NCBI GenBank assembly: GCA_030248195.1
Contig: JASAND010004386.1
Span: forward strand, 1-64,000
From: Trissonchulus latispiculum
Taxonomy: Eukaryota; Nematoda; Enoplea; Enoplida; Ironidae
Direction of reading: 5' to 3'
DNA length: 64,000 nt
The position numbers and the translations under genes were made by a program. The notes below the pieces were generated by a model, which was not told where the DNA came from, searched no databases, and saw only the letters and a program-made list of their open reading frames with translations. Shown here in pieces: positions 40,888 to 52,008 of the stretch (the stretch's first letter is position 1; the number at the start of each line of letters is the position of its first letter).

Positions 40888-41350
40888 AAGAATGGAACCC
40901 GACGGTCAAATTGAGAAGGTAGCCAACAGTGAATGGGCTACTCCTGCCGTCAATGTACCAAAACCCGATGGGGACATCCAAATATGCAAAGACTACAAGG
41001 CTACACTTAATCCCGCATTAAGAATGACTTGGCACCAGCTTCCTAGCCCTGAAGAATGCGTTCACGCCATGATTGGAGGGAAAAAGTTCACAAAATTGGA
41101 TCTTTCACAGGGCTACAACCAGTTCAGTTTAGACGAAGAAATCAAAAAATATAACTATCATGAATACAATAAAAGGTCCTAACCGTTGGCTCAGACTCCC
41201 CCTTGGAATATCCTCTAGCCCAGACATATTTCAAAGTCTAATAAACAAATTACTACAAGGAATTCCTGGGTTTGGTATGGTATTTAGACGGCATCCTGAT
41301 TACGGGGAAAGACGAAGATAAGCATCTGGTGCGACTGAAAGAAGTTCTTG
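40888..41350 (+). pseudogene. Gypsy reverse transcriptase fragment
   Basis: The frame from 40892 gives 'EWATPAVNVPKPDGDIQICK' and 'GGKKFTKLDLSQGYNQFSLD', clear RT motifs of a different gypsy lineage from the intact element. After a frame change it runs to a 'LDGILITGKDEDKHL'-like end just before 41350. Catalytic motif C is damaged. It joins directly to an LTR-like sequence, so RNase H and integrase have been lost. Confidence 0.8.
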
Positions 41351-41786
41351 TGTGAAGATAGCGTGCACTAAAGATAGATATTTCGTGAAGTTAGCACGCA
41401 CGCCTAAATTATGAAACTATTTGGAAAATGTTCAACTTGACAAACGCTCAGCGTATTTCTGACTTTTGTCTAGAATTGTCGGTACTTTAGCTAAATTCCC
41501 AATTGGTGCATGCTTGGTCGAACAGTTGCGATTTGGTTGTGGTGTAAGACGGTTGGGGGTTATTAGAAGGTTCTCCGAATTTGGGACAGCGAAGTCTGGG
41601 TAAAGTTTAGCAAAGTTTAGGTGTAGTTTTTGTCTGGCGCTTATAATTCTGCTTGTTTTGTGAACTTTTCTGGAAAGTATGTTTTGGAGTTTTGTCTAGC
41701 TCAGTTTGTGAAAGTGATAGTAAAATCATTTGTTGTTGAATATTTTCTTAGGCAGACTTAGGGCATTTTCTATCGGCATCACACAC
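41351..41786 (+). mobile_element. LTR-like sequence, copy 1
   Basis: It starts TGTGAAG and ends ATCACACA, and is similar in order and wording to 56070-56530, including 'gtgaagttagcac' near the start. The sequence just outside ('gtcttatcctaa', 'gtagtcaac'-type blocks) is also shared. It is probably a diverged LTR of a gypsy element whose RT scrap lies immediately before it. Confidence 0.5.
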
Positions 41787-42880
41787 CACACTGTTACCTA
41801 GTGATCTAGTCTTATCCTAAATTATAGATAGTCAACTCGTTTTATTCGAGAACTAAAGTCTGACACAAAAATGTGTGTACAAAATCTGTAAGGCTTCCAG
41901 TGAACTCAATATACGTCGTAACCCCATAAAACCATATATTTTCGGAATCCTTGCAGCGAGACGAACATTTTTATAATATTTAAAATTTTTTAAAATTTCA
42001 AAAAGTTTAAAATATTGGTTTTTCGGGAAATTTTTTCGGACCGTTCAAGCTATTCAGCTCATGCTTTCAGCAAACTATTCCCGTCCGAAGACGCATCCAT
42101 TGACACAAGAACGAAAAAAATCGGTTGAGAAATAAGCATTTTATTCCAAAATTTTGTTTTTCCATTTCCTTTGATGTTTGCCGCTTTTTGCAAATTTGAC
42201 TGGTTATTACTCACGACTCGCTCAACAGAAAAATTTTTCGATTAGATTTTCAGGACCGCCTAGGCGCCCGCTTTCACCTAATATATGTGGTATTTCAAAT
42301 TTTGAAAGTAGATTTTTTTGAAAAATACCACTTTTTGACCAAAAATTTCGGCAAAGCAGATTTAACAAAAGTGAGTACAAATAAGATAATCATAAAATTC
42401 AAGCTGAGCTGAATCCAACGATATAAAGCTTTTCTTGCTACGACTTATATAGCGCCAGCAATTAATTTTTAAACTATATCCCTGGACGTCGTGTTAATCT
42501 CTAGGGAAATGCAGGTTCTGGTCTAAGGTGTGCGATGTAAAACGATGGCTCTAAGTTTCTCCTCCTACGGTAATAATCTAATCAATCTTAGGGAAACTGA
42601 CAGAATCAGATTTATTATGAAATAATTTAATAATTTAATAAATATTTATTAAATAATAAATATTTAATAATAATAATAATAATAATAAATAAATTTATTC
42701 AAAATTCAAACAGTTAGGCAAAACATAACTCGGACTACAAAGTACTTTTGTTATGAGACACGAGAATGGACTGACAGACCACACAGTAACCATCGGTATT
42801 ACTTCAAAAGTGACGGCGAGACCCTATACGTTACTTGACCCTCACTCAATCCCTCATCCTGTTATTAAATGGAAAGCAAG
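41787..42880. other. Intergenic, no gene seen
   Basis: A+T-rich. The first 90 bp resemble the sequence after the LTR-like copy at 56530. It includes phrases such as 'gtttttcgggaaattttttc' that recall the interiors of the TTAA elements, and an (AAT)n run at 42600-42700. No supported coding region. Confidence 0.4.
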
Positions 42881-43340
42881 TGATAGCTACACTTTAACAC
42901 GAATGTGCCCCCGTGTGTGTGGGGGGGTAAACAGGCATACCCCCTCTTCGCTTGGTGGAGGGGGGTAGCCGAAAGTGGTTTCCGTTTGGTGGGGGAATAG
43001 CCAAAAATGGTCCCCGTTTGGGGCGAGGGGTCGCTGAAAGAGGTTCCTGTTTGGGGGGGGGTTGCTCAAGCAGGCGAAGTTTGGCTCATTCTGATTGGCT
43101 GTTGGCGACCCCCTCCCCCACACGGGAACCACTTTTAGCGACCCTCCCCCAACGGGTCCCTTTCTGAAAATAAGCTGTAAGCTGTAAATACCGTAATCCA
43201 TTACTAGACTCCCCCCAAACGGAGGGGGTTTACGTGATTTGATTGGCTGCTGACTTCCCCCCGCCCCCCCCCCCCAAACGACGGAGGGGGGTATGTGCTG
43301 TCGATTTGGTCGACTTCCCCCGCCCCCTAAACGAGAGAAC
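42881..43340. repeat. G/C-skewed repeat block with runs of G and C
   Basis: Units of the type 'CCGTTTGGGGGG' recur on the plus strand to about 43060 and are mirrored by C-rich units ('CCCCCCAAACGGAGG') after 43100. Two 'GATTGGCTG' boxes lie in the middle part. Several G-runs could form quadruplexes. Reading frames here are Pro/Gly-rich artefacts. Confidence 0.7.
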
Positions 43341-44754
43341 ATTCGCGTATTGTGGTCGAATCACCGTTACGCAATGATGCCAAGAACAGGAGCCCTCTAG
43401 TGGCTTACTCTTCTTCTATAATATAAGGGAATTATAGACTCTTGCTGATAGGCACCAAGCTTGGTCTTAAGTCTTTGTAAGAGAAAAGTAACAGCTTGAT
43501 TTATTAAGCACATAACCTATGGAGGTGTTGGGCCAGCTTTTGTAAAGGTGTTTTACGATATGTTCTACGTTGATAAAGAAATGAGCAGCTTAACTAAGTG
43601 TAGTGACAAAAAAGCTGCTAGGATTTAAAAACTAATGAAATACGTTTTATAGATGTAGCTGAATTTCATAACCACGACTGCATTTCCGATTTATTTTGAG
43701 AAAGTTCCTTAGTTTAATTATTAGCTTTGAATCCTCAGGATCTGAGTTTCGACATCTCTAAAGCTAATGACTTCTACTGGGTAATTTCTTTGTACTTTAC
43801 TTTTCGGAGCAATGCCGACTTCAAATGAAACAGGTAATTAGTGTGTTGGCGGACTAGTTTCTCACTTCCAGGTGTAAATAAACATGACTGTGAAATGATG
43901 ATGCACTGGTTTTCTTGGGGGAACACAGTTTATTACAGTCAGACAGGTTGGTAAATTGTTGAAACCTACGTTTATTCTCCACAAACGCATTCTGGTTTCT
44001 CTATACGTGTAAGCTTTCATAGAGTTTTACTCACAGTTTATACGGCGTCCCAAGCACGATAGCTTGGAAGAATCGATTTTTGTTTAGACCAGCAAAAAAA
44101 TCAGTCGTCAAATAGCGTTTAGGTATGGACTTCGTGTGTGATTATTTGTTAACAATGCACGTTGAATAATGAGCAGTGGAGAGTTTAAATAGAATTCATT
44201 GCATCATCGTACAGTCAGGTTTCGTCTTGTCCGGTTTGTTTGCTACTGCACTGCGACTTCGCCTGCTTTTCTCACCAGTTCACCTTCATGTGATTGTCAC
44301 ATGACATGCCACACGTTAACGCAACGCTAATTTCACTTTACACACATTTTGAGCTTCCTGCTCAGTTGCTAAATATAGCGTATACGCGGCGGCTAAGGCC
44401 GCAGCGTAAAAACAAATTTAGCTGAAGCAATTTTTGAAAATTTTTGAAAAAGTTAAATTGTTATTACTACTACCACCAGGATTGCAATTATTGAACAGGA
44501 ATTTTCTATTTTACTTACTATTTTGCCCTGTATCTAGTCGAAAATTGTAAGCTGTGAAACGGTGAATAAACTAAGGAAATGTTTTGTGATATATATTTAA
44601 GCTTTTCTCGGTGTTTTTGGGGGTTGAAATCCCCCGTTTTGGTTTTTGCCTTTCCCCGATAAGTCGCTTATATAACTAATGCAAAATTAGTATAATTTCT
44701 GAAAATTGCGGTTGTTCAACATTGCATTCATTTTGAAGATTTAGCACGGTCGGA
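43341..44754. other. Intergenic, no gene seen
   Basis: A+T-rich DNA without supported genes or recognised repeats on either strand. Confidence 0.4.
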
Positions 44755-45060
44755 GAATGTCGCATTACATTTCTTTCGAAAATGTTGCAAAACCTTGTCC
44801 CTTTAGCGAGCTTTCCATTACATTATTTCAAATTTTTAGTAACGTCTGCGGATTTCCCGTGTTTCACTTTTGTTACAGTTTAATGCCTTCAGCGCATTTT
44901 TCATTACATTTCCTTAGAACATTTTTGCTCCTTCGGACTTCCATTATATTTCCTATAAAATGTTCGCGCCGTCCGCGCTTTCTATTCCATTTATTTCAAA
45001 AATGTTGCACCTTTGTCGCGTTTTCCATTATTCCATTAAAATGTATCCATTAATATTTTT
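44755..45060. repeat. Degenerate tandem repeat, unit about 60 bp
   Basis: Variants of 'TTCCATTACATTTCTTTCAA' followed by 'AATGTTGCACC' and a GCGC-type block recur about five times. The apparent reading frame across it is a by-product of the repeat. Confidence 0.5.
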
Positions 45061-45167
45061 CTCAGTTTTGCAAACTTTTCTGATTTCCTGTGGAAAGCTG
45101 AATCAGTTCCCCCCAAACTTTTAAACTGTTAAAATTACTTGGCGTTTGTTTGACCTTCGAAAACAAA

Positions 45168-45635
45168 TTGTGAAATAGCTTAGTTCAAATTTGCTGTGCT
45201 GTAACTCCCGTGCCTCCATCCGAGTTGTGAAGCACGATGTTCACTGTGCTTCGCAACTGCATTTGTAAAGCACACTGTACAGTTCTTTACAACTGCAGTT
45301 GTGAAGCACGCTGTAGCGTGCTTCACAACCAAAATTTGTAGCTGCTCACTGCTGCGACCGACAACGCGCGCACGTTCAGCTGCCTTTTATACCCAAAAGA
45401 ATGCAAATCTGTATGCAAATTAGGTATCTGTGAACACTATTAGAAACAACCAAACGACAAATGAATCAATATTTTAGTAACTCTTTCAAACCAACCATAT
45501 ATGGTCCAGAATAGAATCCTTATTAAAACATTGCTGAAGTAAACGTTCTGCACATACTCACTGATGCAAAAGCTGAGCACCCCAAGTCTAATTCAAATGT
45601 CCGGTATTTCAAATTTGAACTAAGCTATTTCACAA
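45168..45635. repeat. Foldback element with 26-bp perfect terminal inverted repeats
   Basis: TTGTGAAATAGCTTAGTTCA followed by AATTTG at 45168-45193 is exactly inverted at 45610-45635. The interior holds alternating 'GTGAAGCAC' and 'GTGCTTCAC' motifs. It includes a perfect hairpin at 45298-45329 (14-bp arms, 4-base loop). There is no coding capacity, so it looks like a MITE or foldback element. Confidence 0.75.
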
Positions 45636-45925
45636 CTAAGTTGTTGCACAATTTCTCGCGCACCATCTAATTTACGGACACGCCAAGCAAAACTGCAAGG
45701 GGTTGTGAAACCCGAGTGTTTCGTAAAGCTTAAGTAGTATAAGAATGACAGTTCTGGAACAGAGGCACAGGGGGCATCAGAAGCACCATTACAGTCTGCG
45801 TTACGTCACAGTTTTGTTACGTTCTTCTGTGACTCCACCCTAGTTAGACCAGTATAATCTATTTGCACATTCTTAACCTATTTTCCACCGTACTTAAATG
45901 CCGCATACAAACAATTCACTCAGTT

Positions 45926-46453
45926 ATGGCTGTAGCATTTATTGCGGTTAGTTGTATTGGTGTTCCCAATCTTGAGGATGTACCATTGGAGATGACTGTG
46001 CTAATTGTTCATTCGGAGTCCTGTAAACCTGAGATTTGTCATTTACTTGTACGAGCTCCATATGATCTGAAGTATCTGAATTCCAAACAGCTTTCGACCA
46101 TCCAGTATGTTACGACGAAAACCTGCCTGGAATGGGATTCAAGTCCACATCTTTACAGCTGGGAGGAAGCGATGGACCACATCTCCAATTTCTTGATGGA
46201 ATCTGATGTTTCGGTAGTTATCACCAAAGGAACTGCTCAGTGGAATTTAATCAAGTTTGCACTGACTAAAAGAAACAATTTGGCTAAAGTTAAGGAAGGG
46301 GGCGCCCTTAGTCTTCCAAGTTATAGTCTACTATCCATCAACGAAGCAAAAGACTGCTGTCCTGATCATATGCTAAAAGACGGTGCAAAGTACTGTTCAA
46401 CTCATCGGGCATATCAACTGTTGAACTCTTTCTTTAAGAGGTACAATGCCTAA
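45926..46453 (+). CDS. Polinton 2 plus-strand protein, Cys/His-containing, unknown function
   Basis: From the ATG at 45926 the product is 175 residues. It starts hydrophobic ('MAVAFIAVSCIGVPNLE') and has a middle 'VVITKGTAQWNLIKFALT'. It ends with 'CCPDHMLKDGAKYCSTHRAY', a Cys/His arrangement. From memory this resembles a protein widespread in arthropod mobile elements that has a Lys-Gly motif and a C-terminal Cys-Pro/His/Cys-Ala pattern and may be a degenerate nuclease fold. That link is tentative. It lies 60 bp from, and converges on, the polymerase C-terminus. The frame is intact although the polymerase is dead. Confidence 0.55.
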   Translation: MAVAFIAVSCIGVPNLEDVPLEMTVLIVHSESCKPEICHLLVRAPYDLKYLNSKQLSTIQYVTTKTCLEWDSSPHLYSWEEAMDHISNFLMESDVSVVITKGTAQWNLIKFALTKRNNLAKVKEGGALSLPSYSLLSINEAKDCCPDHMLKDGAKYCSTHRAYQLLNSFFKRYNA

Positions 46454-47125
46454 TGTTTAGTTACTGTTTGTTTTATATTTTACCGTATAAACACATACAT
46501 TTTAGCGTTGCTTTATTGATTTACAATATCACAATGACCGTAAGCATTGGAAGTAATTCCATCATCCAAAATGTAACGCTTATCATCAAAAGCTGACAAA
46601 CTAATTTTGTTAGAAATTAGGGAAAAGAGTTGGTGTCTGTCGCTTCTGATCGTATTCATTACATTTCTACGTTGAGATTTATCAAACAAAGTCTGTACAT
46701 AATCGGAATGATTAAGATACTTTTTGACAACATACCTTTTAACACCCTTTGCCCTCTTTTTAGCCACACCCCCACACTAAATGCTATACATTTTTGCTCA
46801 CAACCCACAAAACTCAGATATGGGACTACCAATTACCATTCGTCTCATCTTTCATATCCCCCATAACCTTTTTATTGGTGTTGGAAAACAAAAAGATGAT
46901 CGGAAGGATAGTCACTGTAATCAAACAAATTAGAATCAACATGCATATCTTTATACACATCTTCACATTCTATATAATAGCACAAGCTGTCAGTGTCAGT
47001 AAACAACAATTTACATTTTGAACCATATTTAGGCACAATATAATTATAGTGGAAATTGTACATGAGCAGTTTAGACAAATCGAGCACACTAAACCCAACA
47101 TATATAGGCTTATTGAGCTCGACTG

Positions 47126-47350
47126 ATTTTAATTTTAATCGACTCCAAGCCCCTAAGTTTGAGTTAGAGAGCCCCTTAATTACGGCTCTAGAATTAATAA
47201 GCTAGTTAGAAGGAGTAATCCCCCACAGCCGGCAACTAGGAGTTGCCGGCCATGTTTCTACAAAAGCCCTGTAATGTCTAAAAATTTCCATAGTCTGTAA
47301 TATGTTTTATTTCAGCGTTAGGTCGGCATTAAAATCATTAGGTATTCTCT
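47126..47350. other. Foreign insert replacing polymerase motif B, with perfect hairpin
   Basis: Unrelated to the polymerase sequence still present in the fragment at 40306-40729. It contains the palindrome GCCGGCAACT-AGG-AGTTGCCGGC near 47229-47251. No coding capacity. Confidence 0.7.
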
Positions 47351-49077
47351 AAGGAGATAACATATCATTTGAAATCTCAAGATTTTCAAGCTTTTCAGGG
47401 GCCACAGGATAACTGTTGTGCAAATGATGAAGCTCTTTTGGGTACCCCAAATCAACCTCTAAAATATAACCCTCCTCCCCGTCTACATCAATTGTAGACC
47501 AATTAAATTTTGAAATTTCGGTATGTGGAATTTCAAAATTTAAATGGAATTGTGGATTTAAATGGAATTTAAAACATGGTTGACCATGGCTTTTGACTCA
47601 TACAACTTATTAGCATTAAGATACATAATATACGATAGTGGTAAGCTGGGATCAAACGAATCTAAATAGGGGTTGTTCGCTTTGGCATAGCGACGAGAAA
47701 TCATCGCCACACCTCCACGAATCCCCTGTTCAAAGAACATATACTGGTCGCTATCTTTGAGAAGCTCCAGCTTACTGCCAGTCAACTTCAGACAAACATC
47801 CCATCCAAAACTAGGTAATGTTATGTAATGAATGGGATCCAAGGCATAGTGTTGAAGACAGAAAGCTCTGAAGTTCTCAAAAACATCGGCCAACAACAAC
47901 ACATCAGTCAGCAAATACAAATCATGGTATTCACCAAGAGTTTGCACATTAAAGTTTTCCCACACCAAAATGGCATGCTGATAATCAGAGTCGGAAATGT
48001 CTTCCTCAGTTAGTTGGCTATAGAACACTAATTTAGGAGGAAGTCTATCTTCATCGAATCGCTGCCAGCAGTCCATATAGTCATAGGGGTAAACACCCTT
48101 TCGAGTCAACAGAGACACCTTGGAATGGTCAGGGAAGTTAGCAGAGAGTACTTGAAGCTGGCTGGTTTGTAGGTTGCTGACTAAAGTGTCCAGAGATGCC
48201 ATTAGGAACTAACAACTATCAATGAAGCGAATTCGCCATGGAGTAGGCTCTGGACCGTACCCACCAATGACTTTTTCCTCCTCTGTTTCATCTTCAACTT
48301 CTTCATCATTGTTTTGACATGGCTTTGATACTCAGAAACTTAGGTAATCCTCCATTTCTTTTGCAACAGCATTCATTTTCAGCTTTCTTCCGCTGCAAAT
48401 TTTTCCAATTTTCTGCAATATTAGATGTCCATCATATCGTCGCTGATTGTGGAAGACCACTGTAATGTCTCTATTCAACCGATGCTGCTGGTTGCATTTG
48501 TTGTGAGCAGCACCGCGATAGGCCCCACACAAATGTCAATGGTATCTGACTCTATCTTCGTGAAGCTGCTTTCCACACGAGTGACAACCATTTGATTTCT
48601 GAAACCCCGCCTTCTCTGTTGAATCCAGCTGGAGAGGAAGAGAACTGTTCAATGATGACACTCAGCAATGTCAATTAGTTTATCAAGCAACTTTTGAATG
48701 CAGTCTTGTCCTCGATATACTGTTGGTTTCCAAATGACTTTTGTAGACTCTCCACAACATTGTTTGATGGAAATAAAGCCATAACCACACGGCGTGTGTC
48801 GTTGATAAGCCATAGAGTATGACTTAGTCTCAGACGGTTGACAAGATTTTACCTTTTCAGTGAGGCATTCCAAATCTGCATAGACAATAAGTGGACTGCG
48901 CAGACGTCGATGAAGGTTCTTAAATCTCAAACTGTCATCTTCGGGCATAACAGTCTTGCTCGGTTTATTGGCAAGACATCTTTCCAGAAAATCAGTCAAC
49001 CTTTCTGCTGAATAACAAGGCTGTAAACATCGACGGAAAAAGTATTTCTTACCGTCATGATCACGCTGATCACTTAA

Positions 49078-50053
49078 GGTGGTGATTCCCTTTGGTTACG
49101 TAAAGTTTGCACCATTATTACTCATTCATTACTTGGAGTTAAGAAGCCATTTTTATATAAAAAATGTAGCTTGACATTTTCTCTTTTTAAAGCATATCAT
49201 GAAACTAATGTTGCTTTTTTAATATAACAATTTTAGAAGGAGTATAATTTTCCAGAATTTTTGTAGACTCAAGTAAATTTTTTCGGGAGACATCGGTTAT
49301 ATCATTCGATACCTCCAGCAAATAGCTGGGGACGATTTTTTATTTATTGTGAAATCGCTCTTCGTTGTAGAGAAATAAGCTGAAATGTGTACGTAACCTG
49401 TATTTTGCCTACTTTTTCCAAATTTGACAAGTGATTACTTTAGCTAGAAAGCAGCAATCGGGGCAACTAAAACGTCGTCCCTGGGTATATTTGTGCAAAA
49501 CACATTTGTTCAGTAGCAGCCCTCCAGCTTGCATGGTAAATGCTCCACAATCTTTGGAAACAAATTGGTCGTGTTTTTGCAAATACTACATTTTTCATGA
49601 TAGCAGCCTACGGGATAGCTGTTGGAAGACGATCAACTATCGGATAATTTGCCCCTGTGAAACCTTCAGATCGACGCCCTTAGTTTGATTTTACGACTTG
49701 CGTAGTTCAAGAAATGTTGAATTATTTGATTTATGCAAAAATGACAAGTTTTCGACGCCAAAACAAGAAAATCGACTATATGTCACGGTAGAGAAAAGCT
49801 AGAAAATTGCTCTAAAAAGTAAACATGTGGTGCTCAGTGAGATCTTTCAAATGAATATAGTCATAACTGTATAGCAGCTGTCAAACGTTCAGAAATTGGG
49901 AAAAACCGCTATTTTCCGGAAATCTCTAATTTTTGAATCGGGATTGCGCAGAGGGTGTTAGAACGTTAAAAGAACTTATTTCGGCAAGTTTCTTCAAATT
50001 TCATCTTGATGTACGCCGTCAAATAACAATATGTGCCCAAAAGGAATCACCCC
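49078..50053. mobile_element. TTAA-flanked transposon inserted in polymerase B of Polinton 2
   Basis: It is flanked by TTAA at 49074-49077 and 50054-50057. The ends are GGTGGTGATTCCCTTTGG and, inverted, GGGGGTGATTCCTTTTGG. Removing 49078-50053 and one TTAA rejoins polymerase-like sequence, which confirms the insertion. It is 976 bp and has no transposase. Confidence 0.85.
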
Positions 50054-51246
50054 CTTAAGAGACGATCCAGATTCTTGATACAGCTGTAGTGCGCTTCGTG
50101 AAGAAGAAGATCTACGTGTTGATTGTAGTTTTTCTTCGAAAGGTATAGAGGGAAAATAGACTTCCCTTCCACACCAAAAACGTTCATACTGATGTTGTTG
50201 ATCTTTTCAAACTTGTGTACATCTTGAAGCTTCATCGGCATTTCCATTCCAGTCGTCTTAAGTTCACTGATGTAAGTAATGCATTTAGATATTGCATGCA
50301 CGTCGTGGATTCTGTGGGATGCTGAGCTGCTAGAATGCCCCAAAGAAAGCACAAATTATCCTTGTTTTGCACGTTAATCACCGCCTTTTTTGCTTGAATC
50401 CAACGAGGCAAAGGTTTGTAGGAGGATCCCACCAGAGGATGATCACGAGCAATCTGAACATCCATATGCTAAATGTGATCCACAACCCAGTTGGAACCCA
50501 ATTTAAGAAATGTTTCCAAGTTCTTTTCCTCCTCCGCCAAGCTAACTTCATCACCCAAGGGAGATCCAAGCTGTACATCTCTAGCTTTACAGCAGAAATG
50601 ACCATCTGTCACCTCAGTCTTATCCGTAGCCCGTCGTAGACGGACCTTGGCGGCCAAAACTTTAACCCCATTAAACGTTCCCGTTCCCGATCCAACAGGT
50701 CCATTAACTGTTCTCGAACTTGTCCGAGAAATACCACCATATCACCCACAAAGTCCCTGGGCACAACTTGGTACCCAGTCAACCAACCATGAAATGCCTC
50801 TTGAGTAGAAAGTACATCATATAATGGTCCCTGAGGAGGTTCTGGCGAAGGCAACGGCATCTCTACCAATTCTTCATCAGATTCTGTCAGCGGCACGGGC
50901 ATTTCCAGCAGTTCATCATCTGATTCAGTATTTGGTTCCAAACGAACCCTCTTTGAAGGTCCGGCATCATCGTATGACTGTCGCTTTCTGAGATGAATTC
51001 TCAAATGCCGTTCTAGATTGTCTTTCCTCGAAAAAGCACTCCCACATTGCTGGCAGCTCCAACTGTTGTTGGCATGCACTGTCCGCTGATGACGTCGCAA
51101 ATAAGATTTCTTCTTAAAGGATTTACCGCAAATATCACATTGAAAATCCTGAGACATGTCCTAAAAATAATTATTACTTTGATAATGTCACAATCACAGT
51201 TAGTAACCACATAATCATATTTAACCAGTTTTCTTTTGTTTTAGGA

Positions 51247-51372
51247 ATGAAAATGAATAAGATCTTGCTTGTACTGGTTATTGCAGCAGTAAGTACTGCA
51301 ATATATTTCTCTCGTAAAAACTTGTCCTGGTACAGACAAATACTACATAAACACCACTTTACCCTATGTTAA
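51247..51372 (+). CDS. Tiny membrane protein of Polinton 2
   Basis: A 41-codon frame encodes one hydrophobic segment ('ILLVLVIAAVSTAIYFS') followed by a basic tail. It starts 90 bp upstream of, and divergent from, the zinc-finger polymerase. A GTAAGT inside it could instead be a splice donor. No family is recognised. Confidence 0.35.
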   Translation: MKMNKILLVLVIAAVSTAIYFSRKNLSWYRQILHKHHFTLC

Positions 51373-51403
51373 TGAATCTTGGGACATTGATCTTGGCTAT
51401 AGA

Positions 51404-51715
51404 ATGGCCGTTGATAGAAGAACATACGAAGAAGAAGTTGAATTGAGGGCAGTCATTGAAATTGCGACAAATCCTCACGCAGTATGCGGAGAACGTCTTT
51501 TAATGTTAGAAGATATTTGTGCAGATATTTTCCTACGACTAAACGTTAATGGATCTGTGGTTGGGCAATGTCAGGTTGGTCCAAATATTAGACATTTCTA
51601 TTGGAAAACACCCACTACGACAGATTTGATTCATGCATTGTTGAGACTCGACATTGAGAAAGTATTTGACGATGACTCATCGATTGTTTGCGACTTTTTT
51701 GACCTACTAACATAA
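51404..51715 (+). CDS. Polinton 2 small protein, unknown function
   Basis: A 103-residue acidic-ended product starts at 51404. It is predicted mostly helical ('EEEVELRAVIEIATN', 'ERLLMLEDICADIFL', 'TTDLIHALLRLDIEKVF'). The last helix has a loose similarity to the end of death-fold domains, but this is weak. It is intact and on the plus strand with the neighbouring small genes. Confidence 0.4.
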   Translation: MAVDRRTYEEEVELRAVIEIATNPHAVCGERLLMLEDICADIFLRLNVNGSVVGQCQVGPNIRHFYWKTPTTTDLIHALLRLDIEKVFDDDSSIVCDFFDLLT

Positions 51716-51723
51716 ATATTTAA

Positions 51724-52005
51724 ATGGATATAAATGGATTTACTGGGAGCCCAATCAGTTTGTATGGATTCTGTGGTACGTGTTGCGGCTTCCGAGTTAT
51801 GTCGGGGGTTCAAATTCAAGGCTTTTACGCAACAGAATGAAAGGTTGGCGTGGAGGAAGACGGATCAAACTGCTGATCACGGTTCCAGCTCTCAATTTGA
51901 AGGTGATAAGCCTCGTGCCTACTGGCCTCCTCTGCGGCACCGTGGGCACCGCCACCACCACCACCACCACCACCACAGGAAAATTTTTACGAGTCCTTTG
52001 TTGCG
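51724..52005 (+). pseudogene. Remnant of a small Polinton 2 gene with a (CAC)n run
   Basis: One frame from 51724 gives a Gly/Cys-rich start ('GFTGSPISLYGFCGTCCGF') ending at a stop near 51840. A second frame continues with 'GWRGGRRIKLLITVPALNLK' and then poly-Thr from (CAC)n at about 51952-51977. The two look like parts of one broken gene, but I cannot name it. The His-rich alternative frame is an artefact of the CAC repeat. Confidence 0.3.
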
Positions 52006-52008
52006 GAG

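Larger units (their letters stand above)
46513..51157 (-). pseudogene. Polymerase B of Polinton 2 with N-terminal C2H2 zinc fingers, broken
   Basis: The N-terminal segment (51157-50609) has two C2H2 fingers ('CDICGKSFKKKSYLRRHQ', 'CQQCGSAFSRKDNLERHL'), an acidic linker and the polymerase N-terminal region. It continues in other frames at 50657-50378, 50465-50232 and 50352-50047, is split by a transposon (50053-49078) and resumes at 48999-48649 (exonuclease motif I 'YADLECLTEKV'), 48532-48332 ('HNQRRYDGHLI'), 48202-47558 ('YLLTDVLLLADV'), 47087-46872 (motif C 'LLFTDTDSLCY') and 46767-46513 ('YILDDGI'). Motif A reads 'YLNANKLYES', so the usual catalytic Asp is Asn. Between 47350 and 47125 an unrelated insert replaces motif B. 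Confidence 0.88.

Noticed and set aside
42887..43342. 151-codon Pro/Gly-rich frame on the minus strand
   Set aside because: It follows from the G-run repeat and has biased low-complexity composition.
44757..45053. 98-codon frame on the plus strand
   Set aside because: It spans a degenerate tandem repeat and its protein has the same repeated words.
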